Positions 27,582-36,174 of a DNA stretch of 64,000 nt are shown here, piece after piece. The number at the start of each line of letters is the position of its first letter. Position 1 is the first letter of the stretch. A program made the translations under genes and the position numbers. The stretch is from Paraburkholderia atlantica (GTDB taxonomy: Bacteria > Pseudomonadota > Gammaproteobacteria > Burkholderiales > Burkholderiaceae): NCBI RefSeq assembly GCF_009362785.1, contig NZ_WHNQ01000004.1:186001-250000 (forward strand), given 5' to 3'. A model generated the notes under the pieces. That model saw only the letters and a list, made by a program, of their open reading frames with translations. It ran no database searches and was not told where the DNA came from.

Positions 27582-28520
27582 TTAGCGTTGCAACAGCGAT
27601 TGAAAATGGGTGTAGACCCGCTCGGCGTCCGGCTCGAGGCCAGTGAAAATGCGCATGGCGTCGACCGCCTGGTAGACCGCCATGCCGCCGCCGCTCAGCG
27701 TGCGGCAGCCGAGCGCCTGGGCCGCTTGCAGCAGCGCTGTGCGAATCGGGAAATAGACGATGTCGGCAACCCACAGGTCGCGGTGCAGCAATTCGGCCGG
27801 CAGCGGCAGGCCGGGCATTTTAGCCATGCCGGTCGGCGTCGCGTGAATCAGCCCTTGCGCGGCGGCGAGCGATTCTTCGAGCGACGTGCCCGCGCTGACC
27901 TTGGCTTTCGGGAAACGCGCCTGCAATTCGTCGGCGAGCGACTGCGCGCGGGCGGCATCGACGTCGAACAGCGTCAGCGACTGCGCGCCCATGTTTAGCG
28001 CCGCGTGCGCGACCGCCGCGCCGGCCCCGCCGGCGCCCAGCTGCACGACTCGTTCCAGCGACACGTCCGGCAGGCCGCGCTGGAACGCGCGCGCGAAACC
28101 GGACCAGTCGGTGTTGTGACCGATACGCTTGCCGTCCTTGAACAGCACGGTGTTGACCGCGCCGAGCGCGCGGGCGTCGTCGGACAGCTCATCGAGCAGC
28201 GGAATCACCGCCTGCTTGCACGGATATGTGATGTTCAGGCCGTTGTAGCCCATCCGTTCGGCCGCGGTCAGCAGCTCCGGCAGCGCCGCGGTATCGAGCT
28301 TCTGCGCATCCAGATCGATGCGTCGATACACGTAATGCAGACCGAGCCTGCTGCCCTCTTCCTCGTGCATTGCGGGCGTGAGCGAACCGCTGATGCCCGA
28401 GCCGATCAGACCGACCAGAAAGGACTGAGGCGTGGCCCGCAAGCTCGCCTGCGCATTGGCCAACGCGGTGACCTGCGCGTCGGACCGGGGATTTTCCTGA
28501 GTCTTCGCTTGAGTGTTCAT
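27582..28520 (-). CDS. aroE: Shikimate dehydrogenase (probably catabolic)
   Basis: A 312-residue enzyme, NAD(P)-dependent, interconverting shikimate and 3-dehydroshikimate. After a 35-residue variable lead come [22 protein letters not shown] (substrate-binding SxS region reads SGSLTP), [16 protein letters not shown] with the catalytic Lys, NTDWSGF with the Asp, and the nucleotide loop [11 protein letters not shown]. Its start overlaps the aroQ stop by four bases (ATGA), so the two are translationally coupled. Grouping with a DHS dehydratase and a transporter points to shikimate/quinate breakdown, not aromatic amino acid synthesis. Confidence 0.92.
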   Translation of the reverse strand: MNTQAKTQENPRSDAQVTALANAQASLRATPQSFLVGLIGSGISGSLTPAMHEEEGSRLGLHYVYRRIDLDAQKLDTAALPELLTAAERMGYNGLNITYPCKQAVIPLLDELSDDARALGAVNTVLFKDGKRIGHNTDWSGFARAFQRGLPDVSLERVVQLGAGGAGAAVAHAALNMGAQSLTLFDVDAARAQSLADELQARFPKAKVSAGTSLEESLAAAQGLIHATPTGMAKMPGLPLPAELLHRDLWVADIVYFPIRTALLQAAQALGCRTLSGGGMAVYQAVDAMRIFTGLEPDAERVYTHFQSLLQR

Positions 28521-28972
28521 TTCGCCGCCCTATTCTTAAGAATCGTCGCCATCCGTTCCAGCGCGAGCACATAGCCCTGCGTGCCGCAGCCAACGATGAT
28601 CGCGTCCGCCACCGCCGACACGTACGAGTGATGCCGGAACGCTTCGCGCCGATGCACGTTCGAGATATGCACCTCGATGACGGGCTTTTCGATCGCCGTC
28701 AGCGCGTCGGCGATTGCAACCGACGTATGCGTGTACGCGGCCGGATTGATCACGATGCCGTCGACCTTGGTGCGCGCCGCGTGCAGCCAGTCGATCAGTT
28801 GATGCTCGGCGTTCGACTGGCAGAAGTCGATCGCGAGGTCGAGGCGCTCGCCCGCGTCGCGGCACAGCTTCGCGACGTCGTCGAGCGTTTCCGAGCCATA
28901 GATGGCCGGCTCGCGCGTGCCCAGCAGATTGAGATTCGGTCCGTTCAGGACCAGTACGGAGGCAAAGCTCAT
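28517..28972 (-). CDS. aroQ: Type II 3-dehydroquinate dehydratase
   Basis: A 151-residue flavodoxin-like enzyme that interconverts 3-dehydroquinate and 3-dehydroshikimate. Landmarks are [19 protein letters not shown] with the catalytic Tyr, [27 protein letters not shown], and [18 protein letters not shown] with the catalytic His. Length is normal. GGAGGCAAAGCTC-like sequence on the other strand gives no classical site, but the family always starts just before VLNGPN, so ATG 28972 is used over an open frame back to 29056. It is first gene of aroQ-aroE-MFS and divergent from quiC. Confidence 0.94.
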   Translation of the reverse strand: MSFASVLVLNGPNLNLLGTREPAIYGSETLDDVAKLCRDAGERLDLAIDFCQSNAEHQLIDWLHAARTKVDGIVINPAAYTHTSVAIADALTAIEKPVIEVHISNVHRREAFRHHSYVSAVADAIIVGCGTQGYVLALERMATILKNRAAK

Positions 28973-29292
28973 GACAACGACTCCCGCAAAATAAAGCTCG
29001 ACTCGAACCGAGGCACCCGCGACGGTTCTTCGACGCATGGCGAAGTGTGCGCTCATCGGCCGTCGCCGTCATTCGGGGTTTCTACGAATTTGTACCATCT
29101 AGTTAGTTTGTATAGACTATCGAAACTCCTCGGCTAGTGTGGGATATTCTGGTCTGCGTCTTGCTGGAGTGCGTAACGAACTAGCTCATTTTGCGCATTG
29201 CAGCAAGCTTGGCAGGCCGCGCCCCATGGGCGCGCCGCAGCGGTTTGCCCCCTTGTTTCCCCCTCGTTTGCCCGTTTTTGCAGGAGCCGTTC
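28973..29292. other. Divergent promoter region aroQ / quiC
   Basis: About 320 bases between the divergent aroQ and quiC genes. It contains the near-palindrome at 29105-29127 in its AT-rich middle and must hold both promoters. No additional gene is supported. Confidence 0.6.
29105..29127. promoter_or_regulatory. 23-bp near-palindrome, candidate operator for the shikimate genes
   Basis: The site reads AGTTT-GT-ATAG-A-CTAT-CG-AAACT: nine of eleven positions on each side pair with the other half around a central A at 29116. It sits in the only AT-rich stretch between the divergent aroQ and quiC genes and overlaps a possible -10 box. The nearby TetR-family regulator is the best candidate binder, by inference. 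Confidence 0.65.
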
Positions 29293-31182
29293 ATGCAACG
29301 TTCGATAGCCACCGTGTCGATTAGCGGCACCCTCGTCGAGAAGCTGAGCGCGATCCGCGCGGCGGGCTTCGAAGGTGTCGAAATCTTCGAGAACGACCTG
29401 CTGTATTTCGACGGCTCGCCCGCCGACGTGCGCCGCATCGCCGACGACCTCGGCCTGAAGATCATGCTGTTCCAGCCGTTTCGCGATTTCGACGGCGTCA
29501 GTCCCGAGCGGCTCGAGCGCAATCTCGACCGCGCGAAGCGCAAGTTCGACGTAATGCACGAGCTCGGCACGGACCGCATCCTCGTGTGCAGCAACGTGTC
29601 GCCCGAGACCATCTGCGACGACTCGCTGATGATCGACCAGTTGGGCGCGCTGGCGCGCGCGGCCGAAGCGGCGGGCGTGATCGCCGGTTACGAGGCGCTC
29701 GCCTGGGGCAAGCACGTGAAGACCTACCGCCACGCGTGGAAGCTCGTCGACGCCGTGAACCATCCGAGCCTCGGGCTCGTGCTCGACAGCTTTCATACGC
29801 TGTCGCTGGACGACACGCCGGACGCGATCGCGGACATTCCCGGCGAGCGCATCGCGTTCGTGCAGATCGCGGACGCGCCGAAGCTCGCGATGGACGTGCT
29901 CGAATGGAGCCGCCACTACCGCTGCTTCCCCGGCCAGGGCGACTTCGATCTCGCGAACTTCACCGCGCAGGTCGTCAAATCCGGCTACGAGGGCCCGCTC
30001 TCGCTGGAAATTTTCAACGACGGCTTTCGCGCCGCCCCCACCACGATCACGGCCGCCGATGGCCATCGCTCGCTGTTGTTTCTCGAAGAGCAAACTCGCG
30101 CGCTGCTCGAAGAGCAGCCGCCGCAGAAGACGACTGGCGACCTGTACCGCTCGCCCGCCGCGCCCGCGCACGTCGGCTATCAGTTCCTCGAATTCGCGGT
30201 CGATCACACCACCCGCGCGCAGCTCGCCGACTGGCTCGGCAAGCTGCGCTTTCGCCAGGCCGGCCAGCATCGCTCGAAGGACGTGACGCTGTATCAGCAC
30301 GGCGCGGCATCGATCGTGCTAAACGCCGAACCCGATTCGTTCGCAAACGCGTTTTTTCAGCAGCATGGCTTGTCGCTGTGCGCGTCGGCGTTTCGTGTCG
30401 ACGACGCCAGCCAGGCGTTCGAGCGCGCCGCCGGCTTTGGCTACGCACCGTTCTCCGGCCAGATTGGGCCGAACGAGCGCGTGCTGCCGGCCGTGCAGGC
30501 ACCGGACGGCAGCCTCAACTATTTCGTCGACGAAACGCCGGATCAGCCCACGCTGTTCGAGGCGGATTTCGTGCTGACTGACATCAACGGGCCGACCGAG
30601 GTGGGACCGCTCGAGCGCATCGATCATGTGTGCCTGTCGGTGCCGGCGAGTGCGCTCGATACGTGGGTGCTGTTTCTGCGCACCGCGTTCGGCTTCCAGG
30701 CCGAGCCGGGGGTGCTCGTGCCCGATCCGTACGGCCTCGTGCGCAGCCGCGCACTGCGCAGCGCGGACGGCTCGGTGCGGATCGCGCTGAATGCATCGGT
30801 GGATCGCCATACGGCGGTGGCCGAGGCGCTGCACACGTATCACGGCTCGGGACTGAACCACGTTGCGTTCAGTACCAGTGACATTTTCACCGCGATCCCC
30901 GAGTTCGTCGCCGACGGCGTACCGATCCTGCGCATTCCGCGCAACTACTACGACGACCTCGCGGCCCGCTACGCGTTGTCCGACACGCTGCTGGAAGCGA
31001 TGCGCGCGAACAACATCCTGTACGACCGCGACGAACGCGGCGGCGAGTTTTTCCACGCCTATACGGAACAACTCGACCAGCGCTTCTTCCTCGAAATCGT
31101 CGAGCGGCGCGGCGGTTATGACGGCTACGGCGCGGCCAACGCGGCGGTGCGGCTCGCGGCGCAGGCGCAGCGGCGCAAGTAA
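29293..31182 (+). CDS. quiC: 3-Dehydroshikimate dehydratase fused to an HPPD-like dioxygenase domain (QuiC type)
   Basis: A 629-residue two-domain protein. Residues 1-270 form a xylose-isomerase-like TIM barrel (MQRSIATVSISGTLVEKLSAI, FEGVEIFENDLL, GLVLDSFHT, FVQIADAP) that converts 3-dehydroshikimate to protocatechuate with a divalent metal. Residues 300-620 are a two-module vicinal-oxygen-chelate region related to 4-hydroxyphenylpyruvate dioxygenase, with metal-ligand candidates in FLEFAVDH, IDHVCLSV and GLNHVAFST and a C-terminal RFFLEIVERRGGYDGYG. This architecture is known from proteobacterial QuiC. CAGGAG precedes ATG 29293. It is divergent from aroQ. Confidence 0.9.
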   Translation: MQRSIATVSISGTLVEKLSAIRAAGFEGVEIFENDLLYFDGSPADVRRIADDLGLKIMLFQPFRDFDGVSPERLERNLDRAKRKFDVMHELGTDRILVCSNVSPETICDDSLMIDQLGALARAAEAAGVIAGYEALAWGKHVKTYRHAWKLVDAVNHPSLGLVLDSFHTLSLDDTPDAIADIPGERIAFVQIADAPKLAMDVLEWSRHYRCFPGQGDFDLANFTAQVVKSGYEGPLSLEIFNDGFRAAPTTITAADGHRSLLFLEEQTRALLEEQPPQKTTGDLYRSPAAPAHVGYQFLEFAVDHTTRAQLADWLGKLRFRQAGQHRSKDVTLYQHGAASIVLNAEPDSFANAFFQQHGLSLCASAFRVDDASQAFERAAGFGYAPFSGQIGPNERVLPAVQAPDGSLNYFVDETPDQPTLFEADFVLTDINGPTEVGPLERIDHVCLSVPASALDTWVLFLRTAFGFQAEPGVLVPDPYGLVRSRALRSADGSVRIALNASVDRHTAVAEALHTYHGSGLNHVAFSTSDIFTAIPEFVADGVPILRIPRNYYDDLAARYALSDTLLEAMRANNILYDRDERGGEFFHAYTEQLDQRFFLEIVERRGGYDGYGAANAAVRLAAQAQRRK

Positions 31183-31305
31183 CGGGCAGACAGCCCGGGC
31201 ACGACGGCGGCTGGGCTGCGTCATTGGAAATCGCCGCGACGACACCTATTTCGTCTTTTCAGGCACGCGATTTGCGCCCCCGATCGGTCAGGTTCGCCGC
31301 CTCGA

Positions 31306-31311
31306 TATAAT
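31306..31311 (+). promoter_or_regulatory. Candidate -10 box (TATAAT)
   Basis: A perfect TATAAT, rare in this GC-rich sequence, lies 68 bases before the small lipoprotein gene at 31379. No good -35 box is seen at the normal spacing, so the call is tentative. Confidence 0.4.
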
Positions 31312-31378
31312 GGCGGCTGTTTTGGGGTCTACTCCGCGCGACGCGCGGACCCTACGCCGAATCAACGCCAGGAGAGAT

Positions 31379-31711
31379 ATGAAGAAGTTCGCTGCAGTCC
31401 TGTCCCTTTCGCTGCTTCTCAACGCTTGCGCGTATTTCCAGAAAGACCCCGATTCCGGCGAACCCGTCACCGACACGACGACGCAGCGTTCCGTCGACGA
31501 CGTGGTCGCCTGTCTGACGCAGTTGGCCAATCATCACAACGCCGCGTTCAAGTCGACCGGAATTCCGCAAGGCCAGATGCTCGACTTCGGCGACTCGAAC
31601 ATCATCAAGGTACGCAGCGACAACGGCGAGACAACTTACCGTTTCTATGCGGGCAAGCGTCATGTAAGCAACCTGTGGATCGAATCGGCCGCCAAAACCT
31701 GCGCGCCATGA
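31379..31711 (+). CDS. Small outer-membrane-type lipoprotein (110 aa)
   Basis: A 110-residue protein with a short lipoprotein signal peptide, MKKFAAVLSLSLLLNAC, giving Cys17 as the lipidated residue; the following AYF has no Asp at +2, so outer-membrane sorting is expected. The mature part has two further Cys (near residues 45 and 108) that could form a disulfide. CAGGAGAG precedes the ATG. The family is familiar as a conserved hypothetical in this group but I cannot name a function. It is probably monocistronic. Confidence 0.8.
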   Translation: MKKFAAVLSLSLLLNACAYFQKDPDSGEPVTDTTTQRSVDDVVACLTQLANHHNAAFKSTGIPQGQMLDFGDSNIIKVRSDNGETTYRFYAGKRHVSNLWIESAAKTCAP

Positions 31712-31864
31712 GGCTTTGTGGCGCATAAAGGCGAAGTTGCAGGCGTCGGAATCTGATCCATTGCAACGTTCATGTCACGGTGTTACAGGACAATGGAGTC
31801 TTAAGAATCGTTTAAGACTTCGTCCGCAACATCCCCGGACATGTCCCCGCACGAGGTGCGCTCC

Positions 31865-32119
31865 ATGAACCAGCCCGAACCGAATACCAACGAAACGCCG
31901 GCCAAGCGGCCCACTATCCTGCGCCGTCTGTTGAGCCATCACGAACTCGCGACGCTGCTGCTGTTGCTGCACGCGCCGATCGATGCATCCGCAAAACCCG
32001 AAATTCCGCAGCTTTACGAAGCAGGTCTCGTCGAGACCATTTCGAACGACGCGGGCACGTCGCATATCCGTCTGACGTCCGAGGGTAATGCCGTGTTGCG
32101 GGGGCTCGGGGTGAAGTAA
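31865..32119 (+). CDS. Small winged-helix-like hypothetical protein (84 aa)
   Basis: An 84-residue protein with LRRLLSHHELATLLLLLHAP (helices), EIPQLYEAGLVETIS, and IRLTSEGNAVLRGLG. The last two strings read like the recognition helix end and wing of a MarR/PadR-type winged helix, so it may bind DNA or be a degenerate relative. Start ATG 31865 has GAGG eight bases upstream; an ATG at 31841 lacks a site. It is followed by a strong terminator. Function is not known. Confidence 0.7.
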   Translation: MNQPEPNTNETPAKRPTILRRLLSHHELATLLLLLHAPIDASAKPEIPQLYEAGLVETISNDAGTSHIRLTSEGNAVLRGLGVK

Positions 32120-32142
32120 AGCACGACCATCGAAACTGTCTG

Positions 32143-32179
32143 AGGCCGCGGCAATGATTCACATTGCCGCGGCCTTTTT
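32143..32179 (+). terminator. Rho-independent terminator
   Basis: A perfect 14-bp stem (AGGCCGCGGCAATG with its complement, 32143-32156 and 32162-32175), five-base loop and a T-run, 23 bases past the small winged-helix-like gene. T residues follow on the plus strand only. Confidence 0.9.
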
Positions 32180-32191
32180 CATGCAAGCATT

Positions 32192-32521
32192 TCAGGCCTG
32201 CCACACCCCATACCCCGCCTCGCGCAACCCGATCGCCAGCTCCACTTCCATATCCTGCGCGCCGCGGTAAGGCATCGGGTTGAACACTTCGTACAGTTCG
32301 GGCATCAGCCGCAAGCCGTAGTCGCGCGCATACCGATTCGCCTGAATGCCCGCCTTGTGCCGATCGAAGCGCAGGTCCGGGTCGAGCCCCGTCATGCCGA
32401 CGTACACGCACGGCTTGTCGAAACGGTAATCCGGATTCGCGCGACGAAAGCGCGCCTCGTTCCACACCTTGTCGTCGAGCGCGACGACGTACACGTAATA
32501 ATGATGCCCGCGACCCGCCAT
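32192..32521 (-). CDS. Small GIY-YIG-like protein (109 aa)
   Basis: A 109-residue protein. HHYYVYVVALDDKVW followed about 20 residues later by CVYVGMTGLDPDLRFDRHKAG resembles the GIY...YIG core of GIY-YIG nucleases, with YVY and YVG in place of the two signature triplets and Arg51/His54-type residues after it. Whether it keeps nuclease activity is unclear. The ATG at 32521 has no good ribosome-binding site, but the frame further upstream lies inside the AraC-type gene. It lies 17 bases past that regulator's stop codon. Confidence 0.7.
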   Translation of the reverse strand: MAGRGHHYYVYVVALDDKVWNEARFRRANPDYRFDKPCVYVGMTGLDPDLRFDRHKAGIQANRYARDYGLRLMPELYEVFNPMPYRGAQDMEVELAIGLREAGYGVWQA

Positions 32522-32538
32522 GACACGCCCGACGCCGC

Positions 32539-33306
32539 TCAGCCGCGCAGCGTACCGTGCAGCAACATCCGGTATTCGGTCGGTGTGACGCCGACGGTCG
32601 CCTTGAATTGCCGCGTAAATGCGCTGTGATCGGTGTAGCCGCAACGCGCGGCGACGTCGGTGACCTTGTCGTGCGAAACCAGCAGCGCGGTCGCAGCATC
32701 GAGTCGCGTTTTCAGCAGCACCTGGCGCGGCGTCAGATGAAACACCTTGTGAAAATAGCGCTCCAGTTGCGCGACCGACATGTCCGCCATCGCCGCAAGC
32801 TGCTTCAGGTTCAGCGGCTGCACGTAATTCTCCTGGATCGACTGCACGACGGCGGCAAGCCGGCTGTAGGCCGGGTGGCTGCTTTCGTCGGCTTTCAGAT
32901 CGCGGGAGATGCCGGCGAGGCCGACCACCTTGCCGCTCGCATCGCGCAACGGCTGTTTGCAGGTCAGGCACCAGCCCGGTTGACGGCCCGGATACAGATG
33001 CAATTCGAGCTGATCGAGCATCTGGTTGCCGACGCCGATGATCGCCTTGTCCTGCGCGGTATAAATGCGCCCGAAGCGGCGCGGAAACACGTCTTCCGCG
33101 GTTTTGCCGAGCAGCGCCGCCTTTTCCTTGAAACCGCAACGCGAAGCGAGTGTGCGATTGACGAGCGCGTAGCGCGCGTCCGCGTCCTTCACGAAGAACA
33201 CGACGTCCGGCATTGCATCGAATACCGGCTCGAGCAACCTGAAATGCGACAGCATGCCGGACAGCGTCGTATCGTCCGGTTCGAGCGGATGAGCCAGCGT
33301 GTTCAT
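32539..33306 (-). CDS. PAS-AraC transcriptional regulator, probable hydroxyproline operon activator
   Basis: A 255-residue regulator. Residues about 20-140 form a PAS sensor (FDAMPDVVFFVKDADARYALVNRTLA, VGLAGISRDLK at its end). Residues about 150-250 are the double helix-turn-helix of AraC proteins (LAAMADMSVAQLERYFHKVFHLTPRQVL, then DVAARCGYTDHSAFTRQFKATVGVTPTEYR). It is encoded just downstream of the four hydroxyproline genes on the same strand with a 159-base gap, so it probably controls them. The frame is open to 33438; ATG 33306 begins the conserved sequence. Confidence 0.88.
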   Translation of the reverse strand: MNTLAHPLEPDDTTLSGMLSHFRLLEPVFDAMPDVVFFVKDADARYALVNRTLASRCGFKEKAALLGKTAEDVFPRRFGRIYTAQDKAIIGVGNQMLDQLELHLYPGRQPGWCLTCKQPLRDASGKVVGLAGISRDLKADESSHPAYSRLAAVVQSIQENYVQPLNLKQLAAMADMSVAQLERYFHKVFHLTPRQVLLKTRLDAATALLVSHDKVTDVAARCGYTDHSAFTRQFKATVGVTPTEYRMLLHGTLRG

Positions 33307-33465
33307 CGTGCGGTCCCGTTGGTGCGTGCCTGATTGAATGCGTTGGGTTGCGTTCGCGGATCGCTGCGCCGGTGCGGCCGGGCAGCCGGCGGGTGCGGTT
33401 GATAGCGATCGATTATAGAACCGCGCCTCGCCCGCCAATATCTTCCGAGGGTAAGCGCGGAGCCG

Positions 33466-34758
33466 TCATGGCGCCGCTGCCGGCGGTTCGGCGGCGCTCA
33501 TCAGCGCGCCAATTTGCGCCGGGCTGAATGGCGGGCGCGCCGCGGCGGCCGGCCAGCCGAAGTACAAGCTCGCGGCCGCGCCGCAGATGCGCCCCTGGCA
33601 AGGGCCCATGCCGCAGCGCGTCTGCAGCTTCGCGTCACGCCAATCGGCGCAGCGGCGCACCTCGCCGACGCTCACATCCTCGCAACGGCACAGCAGCGTC
33701 GCATCGGGAGGCGGCGTGCGTACCGCGTCGCCCAATGCGAACGACGCCGCGACGCGCGCGCCAAAGCCCCGCCAGCGCGCGCGCTGCGTGACGAGCGCCG
33801 CCAGCGCGGCGCGTTGGGTCGCCGCCGCGCCGCTCGCCACGAGACCGGCGATCTCGCCTTCCGCGCAAGCGAGCTCCGCGCCACCGACGCCCGTACACTC
33901 GCCCGCCGCATAAACGCGTTCGAGCGAGGTGCGCTGCCCGTCGTCGACGATGATTTCGCCCGCGTCGTTGAGCGCGCAGCCAAGCGCCTGGGCAAGCGTG
34001 ACATTCGGCAGCAGCCCATAGCCGCACGCGACGCGGTCGCAATCGAGCGTCACGTCGCGCTCGCCGCGCCGGATCGTCACCTGCTGCACGCGCTCGGCGC
34101 CGCGGGCTTTGCGCACGATGCTGCCGGTCCAGTAGCGCAGTCCCGCGAAACCGCGCGTGAGGCTGATCGCCTGACGCAGCTTCGCGGGCTCACGCAGCAG
34201 CGATACGCCAAAACGCGCGACCTCTGCCGCCGATGCCTGCTCGACCACCGCGATCACATGCGCGCCGGCCTCGCGCGCCGTCGCGAGCGCGGCCATCAGC
34301 AGCGGGCCGCTGCCGGCGATCACGATGCGTTCGTCGCGCACCGGCATGCCGCCTTTGATCAGCGCCTGCAATGCGCCCACGCCGGTCACGCCGGGCAAGG
34401 TCCAGCCGGGAAACGGCAGAAAACGCTCGCGCGCGCCGGTCGCAAGAATCAGTCTGTCGTAGCTGATCGACACCCCGCCGTGTTCAGCGGATTCGAGCAG
34501 CAAACCTTGCGTGCCGAGCGGCGCGATCACGCGCGTCGATGGCCAGTAAGTGAAGTTTTGCTGCGATTGCAATGCCGCGAGCAACGCATGCAGCGGCGCT
34601 TGCGGCGGATAGGCGGGCCCGTGGCGCCAGATCTGGCCGCCGGCGCGCGGGTTGTCATCGATCTGCGCGACGCTCGCGCCCGCCTGCGCCGCCGCCCGCG
34701 CGGCATTGAGGCCGGCCGGACCACCGCCGATCACCACGATGTCGAAGTGCTGAGTCAT
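33466..34758 (-). CDS. lhpE: D-hydroxyproline dehydrogenase, NAD/FAD oxidoreductase subunit
   Basis: A 430-residue flavoprotein with two dinucleotide folds: IVVIGGGPAGLNAA at the N-terminus and IVIAGSGPLLMAALA near residue 150. A C-terminal BFD-like [2Fe-2S] module carries CRCEDVS and RCGMGPCQGRICG. This layout is the beta subunit type of the heteromeric D-hydroxyproline dehydrogenases (and of HcnB/OoxA-like proteins). With the small ferredoxin-like subunit and DAO subunit it would oxidise cis-4-hydroxy-D-proline. ATG 34758 overlaps the preceding stop by four bases. The letter assignment follows gene order in Pseudomonas and is inferred. Confidence 0.88.
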   Translation of the reverse strand: MTQHFDIVVIGGGPAGLNAARAAAQAGASVAQIDDNPRAGGQIWRHGPAYPPQAPLHALLAALQSQQNFTYWPSTRVIAPLGTQGLLLESAEHGGVSISYDRLILATGARERFLPFPGWTLPGVTGVGALQALIKGGMPVRDERIVIAGSGPLLMAALATAREAGAHVIAVVEQASAAEVARFGVSLLREPAKLRQAISLTRGFAGLRYWTGSIVRKARGAERVQQVTIRRGERDVTLDCDRVACGYGLLPNVTLAQALGCALNDAGEIIVDDGQRTSLERVYAAGECTGVGGAELACAEGEIAGLVASGAAATQRAALAALVTQRARWRGFGARVAASFALGDAVRTPPPDATLLCRCEDVSVGEVRRCADWRDAKLQTRCGMGPCQGRICGAAASLYFGWPAAAARPPFSPAQIGALMSAAEPPAAAP

Positions 34759-35030
34759 GCGTGTACGGTCCCGTTTCGTGTCTGCACGCGCTGGCCATCG
34801 CGGCACAGCGTCTGGCACGCGAGCGCATGCGCTCGACCGTCGATCGTCACGCGGCACTCCTGGCACACGCCCATCCCGCACAATGCGTCGCGCGGCTCGC
34901 CTTTGACCGACAGACGCGAGCCGCGGATGCCCGCGATAGCGAGCGCCGCTGCTACGGTCGTGCCGGGTTTCACTTCGATGCTGCGGCCGTCGACCGTCAA
35001 ACGGATGCGGGCCGCGTCAGTGTCAGTCAT
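34755..35030 (-). CDS. lhpF: D-hydroxyproline dehydrogenase, (2Fe-2S)-binding small subunit
   Basis: A 91-residue ferredoxin-like protein. CGMGVCQECRVTIDG and a later ACQTLC supply the cysteines for a plant-type [2Fe-2S] cluster. Such short subunits bridge the DAO-like and NAD/FAD-like subunits in heteromeric amino-acid dehydrogenases. It starts eight bases inside the end of the upstream dehydrogenase gene and its stop overlaps the next start (ATGA), so translation of the three subunits is coupled. Confidence 0.9.
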   Translation of the reverse strand: MTDTDAARIRLTVDGRSIEVKPGTTVAAALAIAGIRGSRLSVKGEPRDALCGMGVCQECRVTIDGRAHALACQTLCRDGQRVQTRNGTVHA

Positions 35031-36174
35031 GCGCCACCTGTTCGGCAAAACGGACCGGCAGATAAGGTTCGAACGGAATCGGCGCGGCGTGGCCCGTGAT
35101 CTGCGCCGCGAGCAGTTTTGCGGTCGCGAGCGAGGTCGTTACGCCCAGCCCTTCGTGACCGACCGCAAGCCATACGCGGGACGTGGAACCCGAGCCAACG
35201 TCGGGCGCAAACTCGCCGGCCGGTCCGATCAGCGGCAGGCCGTCCGGCGACGCGGCACGAAACCCCGTCCACGCGCGGATGCCGCTGAGCGTCGGCAACG
35301 CCGGCAAATACTGCGCGGCGCGTTGCAGCATCTGCGCGAGCACTGGCATCTCGACGGCGGGATCGGTTGTTTCGAACTGGCGCGACGAGCCGATCAGCAA
35401 TTGCCCGGTCGGACGGGGCTGCGCGTTGAATGCGACCGACGTGCCGGTCGCGTGATGTGCACTCTTGATATAGCCGAGTTCGAGAAGTTGATGACGGATC
35501 AGCCCCGGATAGCGGTCGGTGATCAGCAGATGGCCTTTCTTCGGCTGCATCGGCAGCGACGGCAGCAATTGCGGCGCGCCGAGGCCGTTCGCGACGACCA
35601 CGTGCGCCGCGCTGATGCGCTCGCCGCTCGCCAGCACGACGCCACCCGCATCGATCGACGCGACCGGCGCGCCAAGCCGCACACCGATATTCGCCGCGTG
35701 CGGCGATTGGGCGAGCAGCCATTCAGCGGCGGTCGGCGCATACACGATGCTGTCGTGCTCGATCCGCAAGCCGCCGGCCATCGACGGTGCGAGCGCCGGT
35801 TCGCAGGCGCGCAAGTCGGCCGCGTCCACCAGTTGCGCGGCGACGCCCTGGCTCACAAACGCCGCATGCATTGCGCGCGCGGCTTGCCATTCTTCGTCGT
35901 CGGCGGCGACCCACAGCGTGCCGCAGCGCGCGAACGCGTCGCGCGTGCGCAACTGCGGCGCGAGCTCGAGCCATAGCTCGCGCGAATAGCGGCTCAGCGC
36001 GAATTCGGCGGGCGAGTCGTTCATCACGACGATATGGCCCATACCGGCCGCCGTCGCGCCGCCGCCGATGCGCTCCGCGTCGAGCACGTCGACACGCAGG
36101 CCCAGCGCGGCCAGTTCCGCCGCGCACGCTGCACCGACGATACCCGCTCCGATGATCAGCGCGTCCGGGCTCAT
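35023..36174 (-). CDS. lhpB: D-hydroxyproline dehydrogenase, FAD (DAO-type) catalytic subunit
   Basis: A 383-residue flavoprotein of the DAO family. The N-terminal motif [18 protein letters not shown] with a following [14 protein letters not shown] binds FAD; the C-terminal [18 protein letters not shown] is the usual second FAD contact. It is the likely alpha subunit oxidising cis-4-hydroxy-D-proline to pyrroline-4-hydroxy-2-carboxylate. The ATG at 36174 overlaps the epimerase stop by four bases. Related enzymes act on glycine, sarcosine or proline, but the gene company favours hydroxyproline. Confidence 0.9.
   Translation of the reverse strand: MSPDALIIGAGIVGAACAAELAALGLRVDVLDAERIGGGATAAGMGHIVVMNDSPAEFALSRYSRELWLELAPQLRTRDAFARCGTLWVAADDEEWQAARAMHAAFVSQGVAAQLVDAADLRACEPALAPSMAGGLRIEHDSIVYAPTAAEWLLAQSPHAANIGVRLGAPVASIDAGGVVLASGERISAAHVVVANGLGAPQLLPSLPMQPKKGHLLITDRYPGLIRHQLLELGYIKSAHHATGTSVAFNAQPRPTGQLLIGSSRQFETTDPAVEMPVLAQMLQRAAQYLPALPTLSGIRAWTGFRAASPDGLPLIGPAGEFAPDVGSGSTSRVWLAVGHEGLGVTTSLATAKLLAAQITGHAAPIPFEPYLPVRFAEQVAHD

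Noticed and set aside
33514-35976. 820-aa open frame antisense to the hydroxyproline dehydrogenase genes
   Set aside because: Despite its length it is an Arg/Ala/His-rich mirror of three well-identified genes and has no recognisable domain.
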